Assembly: GCF_900106945.1 (NCBI RefSeq)
Contig: NZ_FNNE01000009.1
Span: forward strand, 156,398-220,397
Source: Marinobacter mobilis
GTDB lineage: Bacteria; Pseudomonadota; Gammaproteobacteria; Pseudomonadales; Oleiphilaceae
Length of the DNA: 64,000 nt
Reading direction: 5' to 3'
Below are positions 58,355 through 64,000 of the stretch, piece after piece. Both the position numbers and the translations under genes were made by a program. The notes beneath the pieces were generated by a model. It had not been told where the DNA came from, searched no databases, and worked only from the letters and a program-made list of their open reading frames with translations. The first letter of the stretch is position 1; each line of letters begins with the position of its first letter.

Positions 58355-58924
58355 ATGACACGCATTCAAACACCGGATATCAACAGCCTGCCGACCCGCT
58401 CCCAGGAACTTTTAGGCGAGGTTAAGAAGAAGCTCGGATCGGTTCCCAATCTCTTTGCTTTACTGGGCAACAGTCCCCAGGCGCTGAGCAGCTACCTGAA
58501 CCTGGGCGAAAACCTGGGCACCGGATCTCTCGGGCCGGCTTTGCAGGAACGCATAGCCCTGAGCGTGGCGGAATTCAACGGTTGCGAATACTGTCTGGCC
58601 GCGCACAGCTTGATCGGCGAGAAAATCGCTGGCCTCACCAACGATGAGATTATCGCTGCGCGTCAAGGCAGGTCAGCGGACTCAAGGAGCCAGGCAGTGC
58701 TGTCGTTTGTTCAGGAAGTCCTCAAGACCCGGGGACATGTGGCCGACGAATCCCTTGAAGCCATTCGCAGGGCAGGAATCAGTGACGGTGAGGTCGCCGA
58801 AATTGCGGCCAACATTGCGCACAACGTGTTGACCAATTACTTCAATAACGTCGCGCGTACCGGTCTCGATTTCCCTCGCGTTCCTGCCTTGGCAGAGGTC
58901 GGCATCCAGTCATCGAAACCCTGA
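58355..58924 (+). CDS. AhpD-like carboxymuconolactone decarboxylase-family protein
   Basis: 189 aa. The AhpD motif GCEYCLAAHSLIG gives the redox pair C77/C80 and H84. Such proteins are peroxidases or their disulfide partners. With the DUF417 gene 137 bp upstream and the AraC regulator it looks like an oxidative- or chlorine-stress unit (inference). Confidence 0.85.
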   Translation: MTRIQTPDINSLPTRSQELLGEVKKKLGSVPNLFALLGNSPQALSSYLNLGENLGTGSLGPALQERIALSVAEFNGCEYCLAAHSLIGEKIAGLTNDEIIAARQGRSADSRSQAVLSFVQEVLKTRGHVADESLEAIRRAGISDGEVAEIAANIAHNVLTNYFNNVARTGLDFPRVPALAEVGIQSSKP

Positions 58925-58935
58925 CGGTAAACCCG

Positions 58936-58986
58936 GTCGGGCAGCAGGACCCTTTTGGTCAGGGTGATCATGTCCTGCCGCCCGAC
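58936..58986. terminator. Long stem-loop between convergent ahpD-like and phaC genes
   Basis: A 15-bp stem GTCGGGCAGCAGGAC against GTCCTGCCGCCCGAC with one G-T, enclosing a 21-base loop; it lies after the plus-strand stop (58924) and before the phaC stop (58994). No T run on either side, so termination is possible but unproven. Confidence 0.55.
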
Positions 58987-58993
58987 GCCAGAC

Positions 58994-60769
58994 CTAGACC
59001 AGTCGCTTCCTGACGTAGCTGCCAGGCGCCGCCTCAATCACCGTCAGCTTGTGATCACCGGGAATACGGGGCGCTACCTCATCGCCCTGGAAGCGGCTGA
59101 CCCAGTCCTGCCAGCTTGGCCACCAGGAGCCTTTATGGTGGGTAGTTTGCTCGAACCATGCCTCGGGGCTCTCGGCCTCGCTGTCGTTGACGTAATAGCC
59201 GTACTTGCCTGGCTCCGGCGGGTTGATGATGCCGGCAATATGCCCGGACTGGCCCAACACAAAACGTTTCTCACCAGAGAACAATTTGTAGCCCGCATAC
59301 GTCGATTTCCACAATGCAATGTGATCCTGCTGGGCCGAAATGAACATGGCGGGTGTATCGATGCTGGTCAGGTCGATGGGGGTGCCTGCAACGGTCAGGG
59401 CATTGGGCTCTTGCAACTTGTTGTTCACATACATCTCGCGGAGATAATACTTGTACATCGCAGCCGGCAGGTTGGTGGAGTCTGAGTTCCAGTACAGCAG
59501 GTCAAACGGCAGCGGCGGCTCACCCTTGAGGTAGTTGTTAACGAAGTAGGACCAGATCAGGTTGTTTTCTTTCAGGGAGGAAAAACTCAGGGCAATAAAA
59601 CGGCCATCGTAATAGCCGATCTTGTCGATGTAGGTTTCCAGGGCCTGGATGACCCTCTCGTTAAGATAAACACCAATCTCCCCTGGGTCAGAAAAATCCA
59701 TTAAAGTTGCAAAAAATGTGGACGATCTGACGCGATTATCGGAGATTTTCTTGAGATGGGCCAACGTGGTGGCAAGCAAGGTGCCACCAACGCAGTAACC
59801 AATGGTATTGAGTTCGCGCTCACCGGTCGCCTGTTCGACGGCATCCATGGCGGTCAATACGCCTTCCTGCACGTAATCCTCAAAGGTGGTGTCGCGATAG
59901 GATTCATCCGGGTTGACCCAGGACATCATGAACACGGTGTGGCCCTGACTGACCAGCCAGCGTACCAGGGAATTCTTCTCAGCCAGATCCATGATATAGA
60001 ACTTGTTGATAAACGGCGGCACGATCAGCAGAGGTCGTTGGTGAACGGTTTCGGTGGTCGGCTGATATTGAATCAATTGGAACAGCCGGTTCTGGAACAC
60101 CACCTCACCCGGCGTGGTTGCAATGTTCTCACCGACCCGAAAGGCCTGCTCGTCCGTCATGGATACGTTGAGTAACTGACGGCTTCGTAGGATGTCCCGA
60201 TAGAAATTTTCCAGCCCCCGGACCACACTGAGCCCCCAGGTCTCACGGCATTTGCGGACCGCCTCCGGGTTGGTGATGAAGAAGTTGGTGGGTGCCAGGG
60301 CGTTGGCGAACTGGCGCACCAGGAACGTAAGCTGACGGCGGCTGTCATCGCTTAGCCCATCCAGGTCCTGGGTAAGCTTATCCAGGTATTGGGCATTGAT
60401 CAGGTAAAGCTGAGCAATGGCGTAATAGAACGGGTTCCGAGCCCATGCCTCGTCGTCGAAGCGGTGATCGCTGCGCTCTGGGGCCACGACCGGATCGGTG
60501 GGTTGGCGCATGGTGGTCAAGGCAACATTCTGCACCAGTTGCCAGTACTTCAGGGACAGCTCGAGGTTGTCCTGCATGACCTTGCCTGGATCGACGATGG
60601 CTTCGCGAAAGGCATCGGTCAGGCTGGAGGTTACATCCAGGACAAAGGAGTTGTCCGGGGTAGCCAGCTTGCCGGGAGCCAGTCCTTTGGCGACGGTGTC
60701 CCGCGATAACTTCGCCAGGACTGTGACGTGTTTCAGGTAGTCTTTCGCAAATTTCGGCAACAGTTCCAT
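58994..60769 (-). CDS. phaC: Class I poly(3-hydroxyalkanoate) synthase PhaC
   Basis: 591 aa from the ATG at 60767-60769 (MELLPKFAKDYLKH) with a GAGG ribosome-binding site; a TTG four codons earlier is in frame. Polymerises hydroxyacyl-CoA into storage polyester. Alpha/beta-hydrolase with lipase-like box GYCVGG (nucleophile C326), Asp 482 in QQDHIALWKS and His 510 in SGHIAGIINPP. Short N-terminal domain compared with Cupriavidus but of the single-subunit type. Acts with the upstream phasin. Confidence 0.93.
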   Translation of the reverse strand: MELLPKFAKDYLKHVTVLAKLSRDTVAKGLAPGKLATPDNSFVLDVTSSLTDAFREAIVDPGKVMQDNLELSLKYWQLVQNVALTTMRQPTDPVVAPERSDHRFDDEAWARNPFYYAIAQLYLINAQYLDKLTQDLDGLSDDSRRQLTFLVRQFANALAPTNFFITNPEAVRKCRETWGLSVVRGLENFYRDILRSRQLLNVSMTDEQAFRVGENIATTPGEVVFQNRLFQLIQYQPTTETVHQRPLLIVPPFINKFYIMDLAEKNSLVRWLVSQGHTVFMMSWVNPDESYRDTTFEDYVQEGVLTAMDAVEQATGERELNTIGYCVGGTLLATTLAHLKKISDNRVRSSTFFATLMDFSDPGEIGVYLNERVIQALETYIDKIGYYDGRFIALSFSSLKENNLIWSYFVNNYLKGEPPLPFDLLYWNSDSTNLPAAMYKYYLREMYVNNKLQEPNALTVAGTPIDLTSIDTPAMFISAQQDHIALWKSTYAGYKLFSGEKRFVLGQSGHIAGIINPPEPGKYGYYVNDSEAESPEAWFEQTTHHKGSWWPSWQDWVSRFQGDEVAPRIPGDHKLTVIEAAPGSYVRKRLV

Positions 60770-60795
60770 CGTAGACCTCAAATTTGAACGCGATT

Positions 60796-60830
60796 TGGCC
60801 AGCCACCGGGCAGAACCCGCTGGCTGGCCA
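60796..60830 (-). other. Strong hairpin between phasin and PHA synthase genes
   Basis: Perfect 10-bp stem TGGCCAGCCA/TGGCTGGCCA, extended inside by four more pairs, loop CAGAA, no T run. It lies 24 bp after the phasin stop and 27 bp before the phaC start. Likely stabilises the phasin message or attenuates phaC, so the granule coat protein is made in excess. Confidence 0.65.
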
Positions 60831-60853
60831 CCCTTTTACGGCGAAAAAGGAAA

Positions 60854-61243
60854 TCAGTTGTTGGCGGTCGCTGCCTTTTTCAGGCTGGCGGAAGCCGGCT
60901 TTACTGGAGCAGCCGGTTCTTCCTCTGCTTCAGGCTTGACCGCTCCCTGGAGAAGCTGGCTGGCTTCGTTGCGGAACTCTTCGGCGACCTTGGCATACTG
61001 CTGGAAGTCGTCAGACATCTGCTTCACCAGCTGGTTGAAACGCTCCGGTTGTTCTTCGACAAAGTTCTTTACCCCCTCGAAGTCGCGGATACCCGCGGCC
61101 GACTTGGTCTGGTCTTCGATCAGTCCCATGTAGCCACGGAGGCTGGCCATCTGGGCATCAACAATGCCTTCGTAGGTGCTCATCACCAGCTTGTTAAGGC
61201 GGTTTACAGGTTCGGCGGAAATATTGAACGTATCAGTGAACAT
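60854..61243 (-). CDS. phaP: Phasin (PHA granule-associated protein)
   Basis: 129 aa, helical, amphipathic: NISAEPVNRLNKLVMSTYEGIVDAQMASLRGYMGL, ERFNQLVKQMSDDFQQYAKVAEEFRNEASQLL, then an Ala/Pro/Lys-rich tail that resembles the flexible tails of phasins binding histone-like partners. Family assignment rests on pattern and on the adjacent phaC. Confidence 0.85.
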   Translation of the reverse strand: MFTDTFNISAEPVNRLNKLVMSTYEGIVDAQMASLRGYMGLIEDQTKSAAGIRDFEGVKNFVEEQPERFNQLVKQMSDDFQQYAKVAEEFRNEASQLLQGAVKPEAEEEPAAPVKPASASLKKAATANN

Positions 61244-61607
61244 GGCTCAGTTCCTTCTGTTTAGGTTGCAGTAATAGCGAGCCCGCCAGTAAGGCGGCAC
61301 TCATTTCGGTTGGTGGTGTTCATTCAATCAATAAAACGGCCACCGTCTATCGAACAATCGGCGCGGGTGATCATCGAGAACGTCCTTACACCATCGCTTG
61401 GCGGCTTCCAGTCCGTTATGACATACAGATTGAACGTCAAACAGTCCGGCCGAGTCTTGCTCCAGGTCATATTAGGTTCAATGAGTGTGGCTTCGTAACC
61501 ACGAAATGCCTGCTGTTACCGGGCGTGTTAAAGGGGCCGCCTGGCCTAAAGTGAACGTTCCTTGTGACCAGCGTATGAACACTCCATGAACAGAGAAAAG
61601 GGGCAAG
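61244..61607. other. Gene-free stretch upstream of phaP
   Basis: 364 bp between the phaP start and the tlpA-like stop, both minus strand. It must hold the phaP promoter. I see a short hairpin (GCCCGCC..GGCGGC, near 61275-61292) but no convincing promoter, terminator or small gene. Confidence 0.4.
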
Positions 61608-62414
61608 CTACTTAAAACGCTCAAGGTTATAAGCCAGGGAGGCAGCGGACAGCTCACCCATGTGGGCACTCACCTGCCGCCCATCGGCGTCATAAAACAG
61701 GGTGGTCGGCAGGCCATGGCTACCGGTCGTACGTCCCATGCTCGCGCCAACATCTGCGAATGCGTTATCCAGTAACAGCTTATTCTGGTTGAGAAAATGC
61801 TGAATGGTCTCTGGCTGCTCTCCCTGGTTCACAAACACAAAGGTGATGTCCGGATAATCTTTTTGTGCCTGTTCGAGCACTGGCATCTCCCGGATACACG
61901 GCGGGCACCAGCTTGCCCAGAGGTTCACCACCATAGGTTTACCGTTCGCGAGGTCAGACAGGACAACGGGGCGGCGGTCGAGATCCGCCAGCGGCGTCTC
62001 CGGCATTCCCCTCGCCGAGCCTTCGACGAGGGCGATCAGCAGGGTGAGCGAACCCCACGTCAGAAACCCGGCGGCTGCGGCACGCCCGAGCACCCGCCGA
62101 ATGGCTGGCTGACGCCAGAGTTTCCAGGCCAGCATGGCTAAGGCGCCAATCAGCCCGGAGACCCAATCAAAACCACCGTCCCGAATATCGATCACACCCA
62201 GTAAATCGCTTTGGTAATGCTCGAAATAACGGACGACGAAGCCAATTCGGGCCGCCAGCATAGCGGCCAGCAAGATGTCTGACAGAGGACTGGCAACAGG
62301 AATACTCGCCTTACGGCCCGCGATGGCCCCAACCAGCAGGGCAATAATAAACCCCAGGATCAACAACACCTGCCCCATAGACAGGGCAAGAGGTCCAACA
62401 TTAACACTTAGCAT
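61608..62414 (-). CDS. TlpA-like thioredoxin fused to an Lgt-like membrane region
   Basis: 268 aa. The first about 130 residues form four TM helices and recall the N-terminal half of prolipoprotein diacylglyceryl transferase (VGPLALSMGQVLLILGFIIALL, AARIGFVVRYFEHY, DGGFDWVSGLIGAL). The rest is a periplasmic TlpA/ResA thioredoxin domain with C170-P-P-C173 in WASWCPPC and the cis-Pro loop GLPTTLFYD. Reduces disulfides, for example in cytochrome c maturation. The Lgt catalytic His/Arg region is missing, so it is not a working Lgt. Confidence 0.82.
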   Translation of the reverse strand: MLSVNVGPLALSMGQVLLILGFIIALLVGAIAGRKASIPVASPLSDILLAAMLAARIGFVVRYFEHYQSDLLGVIDIRDGGFDWVSGLIGALAMLAWKLWRQPAIRRVLGRAAAAGFLTWGSLTLLIALVEGSARGMPETPLADLDRRPVVLSDLANGKPMVVNLWASWCPPCIREMPVLEQAQKDYPDITFVFVNQGEQPETIQHFLNQNKLLLDNAFADVGASMGRTTGSHGLPTTLFYDADGRQVSAHMGELSAASLAYNLERFK

Positions 62415-62741
62415 TACGTCTCCTTCGGATCTGAAAACTGCCTGTAAAAGGCAGCTAATCGAGGCTCTGTTAGCCCACCTTTCCTGTGTTCAGTCCGACT
62501 TCGATCATAAAGCAGCGTTTTTGTTCATTGAGAACCATCAATTTAATCGCCCCTTTCGGCGAGGAAGAAAATGGGACCGCCCCATCGGTACCTTGTGGCT
62601 GCAACGGGGGGAGGCATTAACCGGCAAAAGCGGAACACCATCGCAAACGTGTACACATAATTGCATTCAGCAACTAAGATTTAGTGTGTAACAGGCAGGT
62701 GATCTGTTGCCGGCTCTGGCGTCCCTGACGGCAAGTGAGAC
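62415..62741. other. Gene-free divergent intergenic region
   Basis: 327 bp between the tlpA-like gene and the substrate-binding gene. It should hold both promoters; I see no clear site, repeat or RNA gene. Confidence 0.35.
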
Positions 62742-63740
62742 ATGAGCGTAACGATGAAAAACACAAGATTGCAACGTGTTGGCGGCCTCCTCCTGTTAGT
62801 AGCGGTCATACTGACCAGCATAGCGCTCAGCCTTCAGAAGCCGGTTAACCCCATCCGGATCGGCGTCCTGCATTCTTTAACCGGTACCATGGCCGCAAGT
62901 GAGCAGTATGAGGTGGCCGTCATCCGGGCCATGGTCAATGCAACCAACCGGCAGGGCGGCGTTCTTGGCCGCCCACTTGAGATGATCCTTGCCGATGGAC
63001 AATCCGATCCCGAGACGTTTGCCAAAGAAGCCGAAACCTTGCTGCGAGACCGGTCGGTTTCGGTGATTTTTGGCTGTTGGCTGTCATCGAGCCGGCAAGC
63101 CGTAAAACCCATTATCGAGCGTTATGACTCCCTTCTGATGTATCCCGTCCAGTACGAGGGACTGGAGCAATCGAAACACATCATCTATGCCGGCTCCACC
63201 CCAAATCAGCAGCTGTTTCCCGCGTTAACCTGGGCCCGGCAGGCGTTTGGAACCAAGCTTTTTCTGGTCGGCTCAGATTACACGTACCCCAGATCGCTCA
63301 GCTTTATCATCAACGTGTTAGGCCCGAGGATTGGCCTTGAGGTGGTCGGCGAGCACTATGTTGAGTTAGGTAATCAGGAATTCGACAGCCTACCCCGGGA
63401 AATTTTCGCGTCCGGCGCGGACTTTGTCATCAACATGCTGAACGGTGATAGCAATACGGGCTTTTTCCACTCGATGGATAAGGGGTACCAGCAACACGCC
63501 GACCGCACCCTTCCTGCGGTCATTTCTTTAAGCCTCGATGAGATCAGTGCCAGGGCCCTCCCCAACCTTCAAGGGCACAGCTACCTTTCCTGGAGCTACT
63601 TTTATTCCCCCCAACACTGGACCAGTTTGGAGGAACCCATCGTTCAAGATGCGCTAACCAACGAACTGGCCGGCCAGCCGGTCGGGTTCTACCCCGTTTC
63701 CACGGACGGTTATAAAACGGTGCAAAGCTTCCGATCCTGA
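62742..63740 (+). pseudogene. Urea/amide-binding-like (UrtA/AmiC family) protein, 3' end probably lost
   Basis: 332 aa; relatives are about 400 aa or longer. An N-terminal uncleaved-looking TM (GGLLLLVAVILTSIALSL) is followed by PIRIGVLHSLTGTMAASE, FGCWLSSSRQAVKPIIER, LLMYPVQYEGLEQSKHIIYAGSTPNQQ, GDSNTGFF, all characteristic of UrtA/FmdD-like ligand-binding domains. The last lobe is missing, and the open frame ends inside the region overlapping an IS3 transposase. The TM anchor suggests it may once have been the sensor part of a longer receptor. Confidence 0.7.
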
Positions 63741-64000
63741 GTGGCAACTCTACGTCGCATCCTCGGATTATGGAATCGCTCGATGTAATCGAATATGTCG
63801 GCCCTTGCCTCATCCAGGGTTCGATAGCGCCGGCGATGAACACGCTCGCGCTTGAGTATTCCGAAGAACCCCTCACAAGCAGCATTGTCGCCGCAGTGCC
63901 CGACAGCGCTCATACTACTTACCACGCGATTACTGCCAAGGAAGCGTTGGTAATCGCCACTGGTGAACTGACTACCGCGATCTGAATGCAGAATGACAGG
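63710..64000 (-). mobile_element. IS3-family transposase OrfB, partial
   Basis: An open minus-strand frame from the right edge to 63710. It reads HSDRGSQFTSGDYQRFLGS, MSAVGHCGDNAACEGFFGILKRE, RRYRTLDEARADIFDYIERFHNPRMRRR: the end of the DDE integrase core, with the second Asp in HSDRG and the Glu in ACEGFFG. The upstream part of the IS is outside the window. The last about 12 residues may derive from the target gene, so the IS could be truncated here; I could not place a terminal inverted repeat. Confidence 0.85.

Overview
The window is a chromosomal stretch of a marine gammaproteobacterium, most likely Marinobacter or a close relative. I infer this from gene content and order (rodZ-pilF-rlmN-ndk next to iscS-iscR-cysE-trmJ; queA-tgt-yajC-secD-secF; a split class II ribonucleotide reductase; class I polyhydroxyalkanoate genes) and from the moderately GC-rich coding style. 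No database search was possible.

Layout. 1-12722: housekeeping genes on the minus strand: cell shape and pilus assembly (rodZ, pilF), rRNA/tRNA modification (rlmN, trmJ, tgt, queA), ndk, iscS/iscR/cysE, and protein export (secF, secD, yajC). A plus-strand suhB-family gene sits among them, and its protein has lost the phosphatase metal ligands. 12848-12934: tRNA-Leu(CAA). 13038-24838: flagellar rod, hook and hook-junction operon flgBCDEFGHIJKL read leftwards from a near-consensus sigma-54 promoter at 24891-24907. 25063-42356: a mix of metabolic, signalling and transport genes: nitroreductase, Mpo1-like protein plus class III adenylate cyclase, queF, ABC-2 exporter, a degenerate HD-GYP protein, a PilZ protein, periplasmic iron transporter, hotdog thioesterase, acyl-CoA synthetase, and a three-gene ABC importer. 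43027-45889: nrdJa-nrdJb with two candidate NrdR boxes upstream.

45976-50702 is accessory DNA. Immediately after the nrdJ terminator there is a run of sites that behave like integron cassette boundaries: each 7-bp GTTRRRY-like start is matched by a complementary AAC-ending core about one cassette later. The largest candidate cassette is AT-rich and carries a compact three-gene ABC-three-component (ABC-3C) system: SMEK-domain protein, small middle component, DUF2326-type ATPase. These are predicted anti-mobile-element defence modules. Smaller cassettes carry a lipoprotein and a methyltransferase. No integron integrase is visible. From 50700 to 52860 further accessory genes are flanked by short repeats.

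52880-64000: a DISM-GGDEF diguanylate cyclase, an unrecognised Rossmann-type protein, an AraC regulator divergent from a DUF417 membrane protein and an AhpD-like protein, PHA synthase and phasin with a strong hairpin between them, a TlpA-like thioredoxin with an Lgt-like membrane half, and a urea/amide-binding-like protein that appears to be cut by an IS3-family element running off the right edge.
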